From positions 2,232,001 to 2,296,000 of the forward strand of contig NZ_CP130943.1 in the NCBI RefSeq assembly GCF_030656875.1: a stretch of 64,000 bases of DNA, given 5' to 3'. A model generated the notes under the pieces. It saw nothing but the letters and a program-made list of their open reading frames with translations. It was not told where the DNA came from and made no database searches. Below are positions 31,091 to 40,334 of the stretch, piece by piece. Position 1 is the stretch's first letter. Every line of letters starts with the position of its first letter. This DNA is from Prescottella sp. R16. Lineage in GTDB: Bacteria > Actinomycetota > Actinomycetes > Mycobacteriales > Mycobacteriaceae. A program made the translations under genes and the position numbers.

Positions 31091-31121
31091 TTTCCGAACG
31101 TGATCGCCCGGAACCCTGAAC

Positions 31122-31127
31122 TATGCT
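31122..31127 (+). promoter_or_regulatory. -10 box of yjdM, predicting a leaderless transcript
   Basis: TATGCT lies exactly 6 nt before GTG 31134, the same geometry seen at dop, pafA and pafB. Confidence 0.55.
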
Positions 31128-31133
31128 GCCGGG

Positions 31134-31478
31134 GTGAACGAGACCCTGCCGCCGTGCCCCGCATGTTCCAGTGAGTACACCTACGAGATGGGGGTTCTGC
31201 TGGTCTGCCCCGAGTGCGCGCACGAATGGGAGCCTGCCTCTGCCGCCGCGACCACCGACACGGTGATCACGGATGCGGTCGGCAATGTCCTCTCCGACGG
31301 AGACACCGTCACCGTCGTCAAGAGCCTCAAGGTCAAGGGCAGCCCCACCGGAATCAAGGCCGGCACCAAGGTGCGCAACATTCGCCTCGTCGACGGTGTC
31401 GGCGACCACGACATCGACTGCAAGATCGACGGGATCGGCCCCATGCAGCTCAAGTCGAGCGTCGTCAAGAAAGTCTGA
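31134..31478 (+). CDS. yjdM: zinc-ribbon protein YjdM (PhnA family)
   Basis: The 114-residue protein has an N-terminal zinc ribbon with two CxxC pairs ([11 protein letters not shown] and CPECAHEW). The C-terminal SH3-like barrel contains [17 protein letters not shown] and the ending LKSSVVKKV. Despite the old name PhnA it is not a phosphonate-degrading enzyme of the C-P lyase pathway; its role is unknown. It is monocistronic and convergent with the DUF4132 gene 12 nt away. Confidence 0.9.
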   Translation: MNETLPPCPACSSEYTYEMGVLLVCPECAHEWEPASAAATTDTVITDAVGNVLSDGDTVTVVKSLKVKGSPTGIKAGTKVRNIRLVDGVGDHDIDCKIDGIGPMQLKSSVVKKV

Positions 31479-31490
31479 CCGGAAACCCGG

Positions 31491-34400
31491 TCACGACGCC
31501 CACTCCGACAGGTCCGCGAGCAGCTCCGAGACCGTCGCCCGGTCGACGTCGGCGAGGGTGCCGCCGTGCAGGGCGACGGACACCAGTGTCTGGTCGGGAT
31601 AGCCGTTGTACGGGTCGCCGACCCCCATTCCGGGATCGAGGCCGAGGAGCACCGAGACGGTGTCGCTCAGCCGGTAGCGCAGCCCCTGCCCCCACCCCGA
31701 GGGGTTTTCCCACACCGGTTCCCACCCGCGGTGTGTCAGCCGCAGCGCCCGGCTCGGTGACACGGTCGCGCCTGTGAACCGGGACAGGCCGGCCCCGTCG
31801 ACGTCCCCGGGCAGCGGGTCGTGCACCGCACGGTCGAGCTGCGGGAACGGCTGCCGGATTCCGTGGCGCGCGAAGGCATCCGACCACGCTGCGGCGGTGT
31901 CGGGGAGGTGCGCGGGATGCACCAGCCCGATCGGGGCGTCCGGCAACGGGACCGGGACGTCCCGGAGGTCGACGAACGTGTCGTCCTCGCCGACCCGGAA
32001 CACGACGACGGGCCGGGACCCCTCGTCGAACGACGCCCACACCAGACCTCGGACCGCGTGCACCAGCAGTGGATGTCCGACGAGGTACTCGGTGAACTCG
32101 TCGGGGTTCCAGCGTCGTCCGGTGACCATGGCCCGGGTCAACCGGGTGAGCTGCTCACCGGCCACGGTTTTCGTCTCCCGCTTCAGGGCCGCGAAGCGTT
32201 TCTTCGCGTCGGCGACCCGGTCGGCGTCGTCGGTGGCGACGGTCTTCGGCAGCCCGGAGGTGCGCTTTCCCGACTCGTCGACGACGACCGGGACGAGGGC
32301 CTCGGTGAACTCGACGGTGAACGACCGAGACCCGTAGTCGAACGTCGTCGTGTCGTCGGAGGAGAGGTCGAGATCGGGGACGGTGCGGTCGGCGAGTTGC
32401 TCGCGGTCGAGGCCGAGCCGGTCGGCGACCTCCGCGACCCGGTCCGCTGCCCCGTTCCGCAGAGACTTGAACTTCACCTTCCGGGAGAGCCGGTCGAGTT
32501 CGGTGAGCGCCCGCGGCGAGCCGTGCGCGGCCAGGGCGTCGAGTCCGAGTTGGGCACGGGCGGTGCCCCCCTCGCCGGGCCAGCGCCGGATCAGCGGCGC
32601 AAGGTTGGTGACCGCGGCGTCGTCGCCGAGCCAGCCCAGCGCGAGGACGATCCAGTTGTCCTTCGCCGGCGCGCCGGCCGCCCACCAGCGTTCGAACAGC
32701 ATCCACATCGCGGCGCCCAGAGATGCCCGATCGCAGTAGTCGGTGACGGCGTCGAGTCCCGCGTACGGGGCGTCGACGGTGCCGACCGCGCACATCGTCA
32801 GGATCGTCGACACTGCGGAGTCGGGCAGGGCGGCCGAGCGGTCGGCCGTCAGGATCGGCGGCAGCGAAGCGAGATCGGCCCACACCGGAACCCGCGGGAT
32901 CCGGGTGGGCAGCAGGTCGAGCGGATCGAGGTCGACGATCGCCGCGACCGCGGCCGCAGCCTCGGCGCCGTACTTCCGCGCACCGTCGACAACGGTGTCC
33001 CGTGTGGTGGCCCGGGCGAGTGCCCGCAGCGCGGCAATCGCGTGGTCCCGGCGGGGACCGGTCGGGCCGACGGCATCCGGCACCAGCAGCGTGACGGCGT
33101 CGTCGGCGTGCCGCACCAGCCACGCCAGCGCGGGTTTGCGCAGGTTCTTGCGGGTCGCGAACTGCGTCGCCTGCAGGCGGACGATGTCGAGACTCGTGTA
33201 CGGCGCCAGGTACGGCGCGGCCGCGTTCGGGTGCGCGTGCGCGAGCTGCAGCATCAGCGGCAGCGCGTCGAGCCCGTAGCGGGCGACCACCCGCAGCGGA
33301 TCCTCGAGTTCGGTGCCCGGCCACTCGGTCAGCACCGGCCGCGCGATCTCGTCGGGGGCGAGCAGCAGGATCACCCGCGCCCCGTACTCGTCGACGACGT
33401 CCGGGGACGTGTCGGTGATGTACCGGCGGTACTTGTCCCAGCTCGTGTACGAGTAGGCGTGCGGGCTGTTGCGCAGTTCCTCGAGTTCGCCGGGCAACCA
33501 GTCGATCCGGCGGATCGGGGGCGCGGTGAGCCCGTCGAGCACCACGGGCGGCGCCGGCTTCCTCCGGTCCGCCCACCGCGGCGTCACCAACAGCGCGGGC
33601 AGATCGGTCGCCTCGGGAACGACGGTCGTCAGCTCGGCGATGCGCCGGCGGGCACGGTCGGGCAGCGTGTCCGCGAGGTCGACGGCGAGATCCGGGTGGT
33701 CGAGGACGTGCCGATCGAACAGTGCCGACGCCCCAGTCTCCGAGCGGGCCAGCACCCGCAGCGCCCGCCGCGGATACGTCCGCATCGCCGCGTGCACGGC
33801 CGCGCCCGAGTTCTTCACGTGCGCCCGCTCGACCAGCGCAGCGAACGCGTCGTCGGTGGGGATCGCCGCCAACGCGTCCAGGAGGCCCAGCCGGATCGCG
33901 TCGTCCCGCACGTTCCGGTACGGGAAATCGGTGTCGAACGCGTCGGCCAGGATCGGGACGAGATCGGCGCCGACCCCGTCCACCACCGCCGCGAGAATCG
34001 CCGGGTCGTCCAGCCAGAAGCGTGGGCCGTGCTGCCGCTGGGCCCACGCCAACTGTTCCGGCGTGGACACCGACACCAGCAGACGGGTGCGCCACCGGTA
34101 CGGGAAGTCTCCTGGCTCCGCGGCCACCTCGTCGAACCAGCCGCGTTCGGTGGGGAACAGGAATGCGGTGGCCAGCCGCCGAGTCCGGTTGGTCCGCAAT
34201 GTTCCCACCGCGTCGCGGGCGGTGGTGTAGTCGTCGTCCGAGCTGGCGGACAGGAGGACGCGCATCCGGTCGAGTAGGTCTTCACGGACGGTGTGCGACG
34301 TCATGCGCTCGTGCAGGTCGCAGGACTGCACCAACTGTTCGACGGTGACGAACTCCGGCGGCCGGAGCGCCTCCTCCGGCGGGTGGTCACCGACCCAGGA

Positions 34401-34859
34401 CACCCAGTACGTGCCGGGTCTGTCCTTCGGGAACGGAACCCGCACATCGATCCGGCGCAGGTCGGACGCCTCCATCACAGCCTGTGCCGCGAAGGTCAGC
34501 CCGTGCCGCGCGACCCAACCGTCCACGACGAGTGCCCCGGTGACCCGTTCGTGGACCCGGGTGAGCAGCGTGACGAGCGCCGCCGCCCCGACGGGGGTGA
34601 CGTCGCCGTCCCGGTAGCGGCGGGCCGCCGTCACGAGCGGGTTCGGTTCGGGATCGTTCACCAGGTCCCACGACGCCCACTGCAGGAGTTCGTCGTTCGT
34701 CTCGAGTTCCCGGGCGAGGATCGTGTCGGCGTCCGCGGCGACGGGGGCGGCGCCGGCTGGGAAACCGCCGCGGCGCGGATACCGCATGGGAAGCCACGAC
34801 GCGGGCGGCGAGGACACGGACTCAGGGTCGGGAGAGCCGGTACCGAGACGGTCGTTCAC
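31491..34859 (-). CDS. DUF4132 domain protein, 1,122 aa
   Basis: This is a very large soluble protein without signal peptide. The N-terminal and middle parts (about 60-800) are mostly helical, with HEAT-like stretches such as AFAALVERAHVKNSGAAVHA. The C-terminal quarter (about 870-1,120) carries the DUF4132 core. It contains LTRAMVTGRRWNPDEFTEYL, LVHAVRGLVWASFD and GLVHPAHLPDTAAAWSDAF, followed by a tail ending LLADLSEWAS. Relatives include the MolR-like proteins of other bacteria, of uncertain role. It is a lone gene. Confidence 0.8.
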   Translation of the reverse strand: MNDRLGTGSPDPESVSSPPASWLPMRYPRRGGFPAGAAPVAADADTILARELETNDELLQWASWDLVNDPEPNPLVTAARRYRDGDVTPVGAAALVTLLTRVHERVTGALVVDGWVARHGLTFAAQAVMEASDLRRIDVRVPFPKDRPGTYWVSWVGDHPPEEALRPPEFVTVEQLVQSCDLHERMTSHTVREDLLDRMRVLLSASSDDDYTTARDAVGTLRTNRTRRLATAFLFPTERGWFDEVAAEPGDFPYRWRTRLLVSVSTPEQLAWAQRQHGPRFWLDDPAILAAVVDGVGADLVPILADAFDTDFPYRNVRDDAIRLGLLDALAAIPTDDAFAALVERAHVKNSGAAVHAAMRTYPRRALRVLARSETGASALFDRHVLDHPDLAVDLADTLPDRARRRIAELTTVVPEATDLPALLVTPRWADRRKPAPPVVLDGLTAPPIRRIDWLPGELEELRNSPHAYSYTSWDKYRRYITDTSPDVVDEYGARVILLLAPDEIARPVLTEWPGTELEDPLRVVARYGLDALPLMLQLAHAHPNAAAPYLAPYTSLDIVRLQATQFATRKNLRKPALAWLVRHADDAVTLLVPDAVGPTGPRRDHAIAALRALARATTRDTVVDGARKYGAEAAAAVAAIVDLDPLDLLPTRIPRVPVWADLASLPPILTADRSAALPDSAVSTILTMCAVGTVDAPYAGLDAVTDYCDRASLGAAMWMLFERWWAAGAPAKDNWIVLALGWLGDDAAVTNLAPLIRRWPGEGGTARAQLGLDALAAHGSPRALTELDRLSRKVKFKSLRNGAADRVAEVADRLGLDREQLADRTVPDLDLSSDDTTTFDYGSRSFTVEFTEALVPVVVDESGKRTSGLPKTVATDDADRVADAKKRFAALKRETKTVAGEQLTRLTRAMVTGRRWNPDEFTEYLVGHPLLVHAVRGLVWASFDEGSRPVVVFRVGEDDTFVDLRDVPVPLPDAPIGLVHPAHLPDTAAAWSDAFARHGIRQPFPQLDRAVHDPLPGDVDGAGLSRFTGATVSPSRALRLTHRGWEPVWENPSGWGQGLRYRLSDTVSVLLGLDPGMGVGDPYNGYPDQTLVSVALHGGTLADVDRATVSELLADLSEWAS

Positions 34860-34956
34860 GTGACTCCTCGAGGGTTCGGGGGCTGTCCTGTGGATACGGC
34901 GAGGATGCTAGATCGCCGGTCCGACAGTCGGCGCCGACACGAGCATCGTCGGCCGG

Positions 34957-35706
34957 TCAGCCGTCGCCGGCGATCCCGTCCAGCAGTCGGGCCAGCCCGT
35001 ACTCGAAGGTGCCGTCCGGGTCGGCGGGCGCCTGGTACAGCTCGCCGACCGTCGCACCGACCCGTGACGACACGGGGAACCGGTCCGCGGGTACGACGGT
35101 GTCGAGCAGGGGGCCGTACGTCTCCCACCATCGGGTGTCGCTCGTGTGCCGGGCGGCGTCCCGCGCGGCGACCGCGACGCGGGCGTTGCCGGTCGCGAAT
35201 TCCGTCAGCACCGCGAGCACCCGATCCATCTCGACGTCCGACAGCCCGATGCCGTCGATCGCGGCGAGGTGCCGTTCGTAGCGGCGCATGCTGCCCGGGC
35301 CGAGCACGTGCCGCCACGGCGGCACCTCGAGCAGCCACGGATGTGCGAGCAGTTCGGCGCGGATACGGCGGGCGATCGTGGCCATCCGGTCGCGTGGCGC
35401 GAGTGTGGCCGGGATCGGGGTGGTGTCCTCGTCGGTGACGGCGTCCACCATGAGGAGCGTGAGCGCGTCCTTGCTGGGGACGTAGGTGTACAGGCTCATC
35501 GGCCGCAGCCCGAGTTCTGCGGCGACCGCCCGGACGGAGACGCCGGCGTACCCCTCCCGGTCGGCGAGGGTGATTCCGGCGGCGACCACGGCGTCGACAC
35601 TGACCGTCTGCTTCGGGCCGCGGCGGACCGTCTGCGGGGGCAGTTCGCGGCGCCACAACAGGGCCATCACCTGTTTCGCCTGGTCGGTGTCGTTCTCGTC
35701 GGGCAC
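34957..35706 (-). CDS. TetR-family regulator (TetR_C-type)
   Basis: From GTG 35706 the protein has 249 residues. The helix-turn-helix (about 50-95) includes AGVSVRAVAAELGLRPMSLY and TYVPSKDALTLL. The remaining helical domain resembles the TetR class C-terminal domain (PWLLEVPPWRHVLGPGSMRR, GLARLLDGIAGDG). The frame is open upstream to 35805, but that extension crosses the operator repeats and is rejected. It is divergent from the SNF2 helicase, and two identical-pattern boxes lie between them. Confidence 0.85.
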   Translation of the reverse strand: MPDENDTDQAKQVMALLWRRELPPQTVRRGPKQTVSVDAVVAAGITLADREGYAGVSVRAVAAELGLRPMSLYTYVPSKDALTLLMVDAVTDEDTTPIPATLAPRDRMATIARRIRAELLAHPWLLEVPPWRHVLGPGSMRRYERHLAAIDGIGLSDVEMDRVLAVLTEFATGNARVAVAARDAARHTSDTRWWETYGPLLDTVVPADRFPVSSRVGATVGELYQAPADPDGTFEYGLARLLDGIAGDG

Positions 35707-35728
35707 AGGTTCCTCCGGAACAAACTCG

Positions 35729-35769
35729 GTACGGTGTACGTTGTCACGATACTCCGTACGCCATACGTT
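35729..35769. promoter_or_regulatory. two direct-repeat operator boxes between tetR and SNF2 gene
   Basis: GTACGGTGTACGTT (35729-35742) and GTACGCCATACGTT (35756-35769) share the pattern GTACGNNNTACGTT with 27 bp between equivalent positions. Each is itself a near-palindrome (GTACG..YRTAC). They cover the divergent promoters and are probably the binding sites of the adjacent TetR protein. Confidence 0.65.
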
Positions 35770-35785
35770 ACTTCTGGAGGTCGTC

Positions 35786-37561
35786 CTGATCGGCACCCAC
35801 GCCACCTATCTGCCGGACCGGCACATGTTCGCCCTCTGGACGTGGGCGGGTCGCACTGCCGGCCCGGCCCCGGAGGTCCCCGGCGACCGCGAGACCCTGA
35901 CACTCGCGCTCCCGACCGGAGTGGACGGCGCACTCGAGGCCGCCGACGCGAAAGTGACGGTCGTGGACGCCGATACTCTCGCCGGCCTGACGGTCGACGC
36001 GGCGGGGGCGTCGGTGTTGCTCTGGCAGGACGAGATCCACGCCGCCGACGCGCCGCCGGTGCTGCCCGTCGCGGCCCACGCGGTGCCGAACGCGTCCGGC
36101 ACCGCCGTCGTCTCCGCGCAGCACGCCCTGCGTGTCTTCCACGACTCCGAGGCGGTCGCAGCGGAACTGCGGTCGACGCTGCAGGCGCACCTGCGCCCGT
36201 ACCAGGCCCGCGGGATCGGCTGGCTGCGGGAGACCGTCGCCGCGCACGGCGGGGCGGTCCTCGCCGACGAGATGGGCCTCGGAAAGACCGTGCAGGCCAT
36301 CGGTTTCCTGCTCGACCGCGCCGGGGACGGGCCGCAGCTGGTGGTGTGCCCGACGTCGCTCACCGGGAACTGGGCGCACGAGATCGGACGGTTCGCGCCG
36401 GGGCTGCGGGTCTCGGTGTGGCGCGGCGGGGCGATCCCCACCGAACCGGGCACCGTCGTCGTTGCGGGATATCCGACGCTGCGCATCCACGGCGAGCTGC
36501 TGGCCGGGCAGCCGTGGACCACCGTGGTTTTCGACGAGGCGCAGGCCCTGAAGAATCCGCGCACCCAGATCTCCAAGGCGGCACGGGCGCTGGACGCCGC
36601 GGCCCGGATCGCGCTCACCGGCACCCCGGTGGAGAACCACCTCGACGAGCTGTGGGCGCTGGTGAACCTGGTCTCGCCCGGGCTGATCGGGCAGCGCACG
36701 CAGTTCCGGCGGCGGTTCGTCCAGCCGATCCGGTCGGGGTCGGTGGCGGCCGCGGCCCGGCTGCGCGACGCGATCGAACCGGTCGTGCTGGCGCGCAAGA
36801 AGATCCAGGTGGCGGCGTCGCTGCCCCCGAAGATCCACAACGATCTGCTGTGCGACCTCACCGCCGAGCAGGAGGAGATCTACGATCTGCTGCTCGCGGA
36901 GGCGATCGACGACGGTTTCGGTTCGGGTATCGAACGGCACGGCCGTGTCCTGGCGGTGCTGACGTCGCTGAAGCAGGTCTGCAATCATCCCGGGCTGGTC
37001 ACCGGGGAACTCGGGTCGCTCGCCGGCCGGTCCGGGAAGCTCGACCTGTGCACCGACATCCTGGCCACGAACCTGGACACCGGCAGCCCGACGCTGGTGT
37101 TCACCCAGTACCGGCAGACCGGTGACCTGCTGGTGCGGCATCTCGCCGAACAGTTCGGCGTCGACGCGCCGTTCCTGCACGGCGGGCTGAACTCGGCGCA
37201 GCGGGCCGCGATCGTGTCCCGGTTCCAGTCCGGCGACGGACCCCCGATCCTGGTGCTGAGCCTGCGTGCCGCCGGGACCGGGCTGACGCTGACCCGGGCC
37301 GCCGACGTCGTCCACTTCGACCGGTGGTGGAATCCTGCGGTCGAGGCGCAGGCGTCGGACCGCGCGCACCGGATCGGCCAGACCCGGACGGTCACCGTCA
37401 CCACGCTCACCTCGATCACCACCGTCGAGGAACACATCGCCGGCATGCACGGTCGTAAGGCGGCGCTCACCGATCTCGGCGATTCCGCGGGCATTGCCGC
37501 GCTCGCCGGACTCGACGACGCCCAACTGCTCGAGATTCTGCAGCGCAAGAGGGAGAACTGA
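35786..37561 (+). CDS. SNF2/HelZ-like DEAD/DEAH helicase, probable CTG start
   Basis: The 591-residue Swi2/Snf2 ATPase has Walker A DEMGLGKTVQAIGF, motif II VFDEAQALKN, motif III ALTGTPVENHL, and the C-terminal motifs VFTQYRQTGDLL, LSLRAAGTGLTLT and DRAHRIGQ. It resembles mycobacterial HelZ but lacks its long N-terminal half. The N terminus IGTHATYLPDRHMFALW looks family-like, so I start at CTG 35786, 5 nt after CTGGAGG; the first ATG (35825) would remove it. It is coupled to a SWIM-domain gene, a pairing typical of this family. Confidence 0.85.
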   Translation: MIGTHATYLPDRHMFALWTWAGRTAGPAPEVPGDRETLTLALPTGVDGALEAADAKVTVVDADTLAGLTVDAAGASVLLWQDEIHAADAPPVLPVAAHAVPNASGTAVVSAQHALRVFHDSEAVAAELRSTLQAHLRPYQARGIGWLRETVAAHGGAVLADEMGLGKTVQAIGFLLDRAGDGPQLVVCPTSLTGNWAHEIGRFAPGLRVSVWRGGAIPTEPGTVVVAGYPTLRIHGELLAGQPWTTVVFDEAQALKNPRTQISKAARALDAAARIALTGTPVENHLDELWALVNLVSPGLIGQRTQFRRRFVQPIRSGSVAAAARLRDAIEPVVLARKKIQVAASLPPKIHNDLLCDLTAEQEEIYDLLLAEAIDDGFGSGIERHGRVLAVLTSLKQVCNHPGLVTGELGSLAGRSGKLDLCTDILATNLDTGSPTLVFTQYRQTGDLLVRHLAEQFGVDAPFLHGGLNSAQRAAIVSRFQSGDGPPILVLSLRAAGTGLTLTRAADVVHFDRWWNPAVEAQASDRAHRIGQTRTVTVTTLTSITTVEEHIAGMHGRKAALTDLGDSAGIAALAGLDDAQLLEILQRKREN

Positions 37562-38118
37562 TGGCGGACGACGAATTCGGCTACACCGCGTGGGGGCGGG
37601 ACTGGGTGCGGCTGGCGCAGCCCCTGAACCAGAGCGGTCCGGTGCGGCAGTTGCTGCCCCGCGCCCGCAGCCTCGCCCGCAACGACCTCGTGCAGGCGAG
37701 GGTCGAGGGTCGGGTCGTGCACGCGTCGATCCACCGCGGCGGCCAGGCGTCGGTGACGCGGCTGGAGGTGGCGCCCCTGCCGCGGGCCGCGATCGCTGCC
37801 GTCGCGGAGATCGTCCCGGACACCACCGTGCTCACCGACGACACGCACCGGGCGATCGCCGCAGCCGGGATCACGCTCGCCCCGGTGCTCGCGGACACCG
37901 ACTGCTCGTGTTCGGCACGGACGCCGCGCTGCCTGCACCTGCTCGCCGTCCTCTACGAGATCGCCCGCCGCGTCGACGAGAACCCGCGGGTCGCCCTGGA
38001 ACTCCAGGAATTCGACGCTGCGGTGGCACACGATGCGCGGACGCCGGCCGCGGCTGCCCGCTGGGCACCGATCGGCGCGTTCGATCCGGCGACGTTCTTC
38101 GAGCCGGTCGCGACGTGA
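37561..38118 (+). CDS. SWIM zinc-finger protein partner of SNF2 helicase
   Basis: The 185-residue protein contains a SWIM motif (CxCxnCxH) at about 117-128: DCSCSARTPRCLHLLAVLY. The N-terminal part opens EFGYTAWGRDWVRLAQP, typical of SNF2-associated SWIM proteins. It probably binds DNA or protein and assists the helicase. ATG 37561 shares its A with the helicase stop (TGATG), so translation is coupled. The same pair (Rv2101-Rv2102) exists in M. tuberculosis. Confidence 0.87.
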   Translation: MADDEFGYTAWGRDWVRLAQPLNQSGPVRQLLPRARSLARNDLVQARVEGRVVHASIHRGGQASVTRLEVAPLPRAAIAAVAEIVPDTTVLTDDTHRAIAAAGITLAPVLADTDCSCSARTPRCLHLLAVLYEIARRVDENPRVALELQEFDAAVAHDARTPAAAARWAPIGAFDPATFFEPVAT

Positions 38119-38148
38119 GGCGCGCCGTCACCGCCTAGCCTGGTGGTC

Positions 38149-39285
38149 ATGACTTCCGAGAACGCCTCCTCCCGTTTCCCGACCGCCGTGTACGCCGACC
38201 GGCTGGCGCGGGCGGCGCGGTTCGCGCAGCGTGCCGGGCTCGACGGCCTGCTGATCACGCCGGGCCCGGATCTGCGGTATCTGCTCGGGTCGCGGGCCGA
38301 TTCGTTCGAGCGGCTCACGTGCCTGGTGATACCGGCGGACGGCAATCCGGCATCGGTGGTGCTGCCGCGGCTCGAGTTGGCGTCGCTCGGGGATTCCGCG
38401 GCCGGGGAGCTGGGTCTGCCGGTGCACGACTGGGTGGACGGCGTCGACCCGTACGAACTGGTGGCGTCGCTGCTGCCGGAGACCCCTACGGTTGCGGTCA
38501 CGGACGCGATGCCGGCCCTGCACCTGGTGCCGCTGGCCCGCCGGTTCGGTGGCGTCCCGCAACTCGCGACCGGGGTGCTGCGCGAGCTGCGGATGATCAA
38601 GGACGATGCCGAGATCGAGGCGCTGCGCCGCGCGGGTGCCGCAATCGACCGGGTTCACGCCCGGATGGGGGAGTGGCTGCGCCCCGGACGCACCGAAGCG
38701 GCGGTGGCTGCGGACATTTCGGCCGCGATCCTCGCGGAGGGGCACACCGAGGCGGCGTTCGTGATCGTCGGTTCCGGCCCGCACGGCGCCGACCCGCACC
38801 ACGAGGTCTCGGATCGGGCGATCGAGTCCGGGGACGTCGTCGTCGTCGACATCGGTGGCCCGGTCGAACCCGGATACAACTCCGACTCCACCCGCACCTA
38901 TGTGCTCGGGGAACCGGATCCGCGGATCGCCGAGCAGGTCGTGATCCTCGAGGCGGCGCAGCGGGCCGCCACCGAGGCCGTGCGTCCCGGGGTGACCGCC
39001 GAATCCGTCGACGCCGCCGCCCGTGACGTGCTCGCCGACGCCGGACTGGCCGAGGCGTTCGTGCACCGCACCGGGCACGGTATCGGTCTGTCGGTGCACG
39101 AGGAGCCGTACATCGTCGCCGGCAACGAGATCGTCCTCGAGACCGGCATGGCGTTCAGCATCGAGCCGGGCATCTACTTCCGCGGAAAGTGGGGTGCCCG
39201 CATCGAGGACATCGTCGTCGTCACCGAGAACGGCTGCGAGCCGGTCAACCGGCGGCCGCACGGCCTGACGGTGCTGCCCGGCTGA
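38149..39285 (+). CDS. M24-family Xaa-Pro aminopeptidase (PepE/PepQ-like)
   Basis: The 378-residue metallopeptidase has a creatinase-like N domain (about 1-135) and a pita-bread C domain. All five metal ligands are visible: Asp in VVVDIGG, Asp in YNSDSTRTY, His in RTGHGIGLSVHEEP, Glu in FSIEPGIYF and Glu in ARIEDIVV. It should cleave dipeptides or N-terminal residues before proline. ATG 38149 is chosen over GTG 38143 because a -10 TAGCCT lies 7 nt before it, predicting a leaderless mRNA. Confidence 0.9.
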   Translation: MTSENASSRFPTAVYADRLARAARFAQRAGLDGLLITPGPDLRYLLGSRADSFERLTCLVIPADGNPASVVLPRLELASLGDSAAGELGLPVHDWVDGVDPYELVASLLPETPTVAVTDAMPALHLVPLARRFGGVPQLATGVLRELRMIKDDAEIEALRRAGAAIDRVHARMGEWLRPGRTEAAVAADISAAILAEGHTEAAFVIVGSGPHGADPHHEVSDRAIESGDVVVVDIGGPVEPGYNSDSTRTYVLGEPDPRIAEQVVILEAAQRAATEAVRPGVTAESVDAAARDVLADAGLAEAFVHRTGHGIGLSVHEEPYIVAGNEIVLETGMAFSIEPGIYFRGKWGARIEDIVVVTENGCEPVNRRPHGLTVLPG

Positions 39286-39289
39286 CCCG

Positions 39290-39304
39290 GACCGGCGGCC
39301 GGTC
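39290..39304. terminator. short hairpin between convergent genes
   Basis: A 6-bp stem (GACCGG/CCGGTC) with a 3-nt loop fills the 19-nt gap between the M24 peptidase and the secreted-protein gene. It is weak compared with the other hairpins here. Confidence 0.35.
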
Positions 39305-39763
39305 TCAGACGACGAACTCGCCGAACGTCGGATTGACCTGGCAGAGCGGCATACTGCCGAGGTTGATCGTCCCGAAGACCATCGCCCGGATGTTCCCGGG
39401 GCCGGTGTGCACCGTCGCCGAGTAGTACGGGTAGTCGCCCAGGAGGTCCGCGACGCCGGCCGCCCCGGTGTTCAGGTTGATCCATGCGACGGACACCTGC
39501 CCCGCCGCCGGGATGGGCGGCGCCGCCGGGAAACTGGCGAACCGGAGCTCGCCGGGCCCGATCGGGGGTGACTGTTCGGGCCCGGACTGCCCGGTGGCCC
39601 CGGTCAGCGACATCAGGCTGCCCTGGTTGGGGCAGCCGACGGTCAGGGCCGGGGGACCGAACGGGTGCGGAGGTGCGGCGGCGGCTGTCGCGGGCGCAAC
39701 CAGTGCCGCCGCGGCGCCGACGCCCGCGAGGGCCGACCAGCGAAGGATCCGTCGTGCTGTCAT
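39305..39763 (-). CDS. secreted protein of unknown function, 152 aa
   Basis: The N terminus has Arg residues, a hydrophobic core (ALAGVGAAAALVAPATA) and a likely signal-peptidase-I site after ATAAAA, giving a mature protein of about 120 residues. The mature part contains two Cys (VGCPNQGSL and PLCQVNPTFGEFVV) that may form a disulfide, and VSVAWINLNTGAAGVADL. No lipobox is present. I do not recognise a named family; small exported proteins of this kind are common in Nocardia and Rhodococcus. Confidence 0.75.
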   Translation of the reverse strand: MTARRILRWSALAGVGAAAALVAPATAAAAPPHPFGPPALTVGCPNQGSLMSLTGATGQSGPEQSPPIGPGELRFASFPAAPPIPAAGQVSVAWINLNTGAAGVADLLGDYPYYSATVHTGPGNIRAMVFGTINLGSMPLCQVNPTFGEFVV

Positions 39764-39885
39764 GGCTCTCCCCGTTCGGGTGCGCAGGTGTCGTCACCCC
39801 TCACGGTACTGCCGCGGACCCCACCACGACCAGACCAGAAAACGGTCGAATCGTGGTGCAAATCAGGCGATTTCGCGTTTCCGGG

Positions 39886-40290
39886 CTAGCGGTTCACGAG
39901 AACCGCGGACCCCATGACGCGTTCGACGGCGATCTCGACGACCACCCGCGTCGGATTCACCCGCGGCGGACGGTAGCGGGCCGCGTACCGGTCGACGGCG
40001 TCGGCGACGGACGCCGCGTCCGACAGCACCCGCGCCGGCCCCTCGAGGGTGAGCCACCGTCCGCCGTCCACCTGGGTGACCGCCGCGTAGCCGCCGCGCT
40101 CGGCGTTGCGGGCCTTCTGCGATCCGTCGTTCGTGATGATCCGGACGATGCCCCGTTCGGCGTCCCACGTGCATCCGACGGCGACGACGTGCGGGGTGCC
40201 GTCCTTGCGGAGCGTCGTCAGCGTCGCCAGGTGGTATTCGGTGAGGAACGCGGTGGCAGCGGCGGTCAGGTCGGACGGGGTTCGAGGCAT
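39886..40290 (-). CDS. PPOX-class F420-dependent protein (Rv2074-like)
   Basis: The 134-residue split-barrel protein has the pyridoxamine-phosphate-oxidase-like core TEYHLATLTTLRKDGTPHVV and KARNAERGGYAAVTQVDG. In actinobacteria this group uses F420 rather than FMN; Rv2074 is linked to biliverdin reduction. ATG 40290 is preceded at 6 nt by TACCGT on the minus strand, so a leaderless transcript is likely. It is divergent from the SDR gene that begins the cobL operon, as in M. tuberculosis. Confidence 0.82.
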   Translation of the reverse strand: MPRTPSDLTAAATAFLTEYHLATLTTLRKDGTPHVVAVGCTWDAERGIVRIITNDGSQKARNAERGGYAAVTQVDGGRWLTLEGPARVLSDAASVADAVDRYAARYRPPRVNPTRVVVEIAVERVMGSAVLVNR

Positions 40291-40334
40291 GACCCGACGG
40301 TACTCGAGGCCGCCGGATCCGGGACACTGGAGGG

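Noticed and set aside
31821..34277. Plus-strand 818-codon frame opposite the DUF4132 gene
   Set aside because: Arg/Gly/Val-rich shadow without domain signals.
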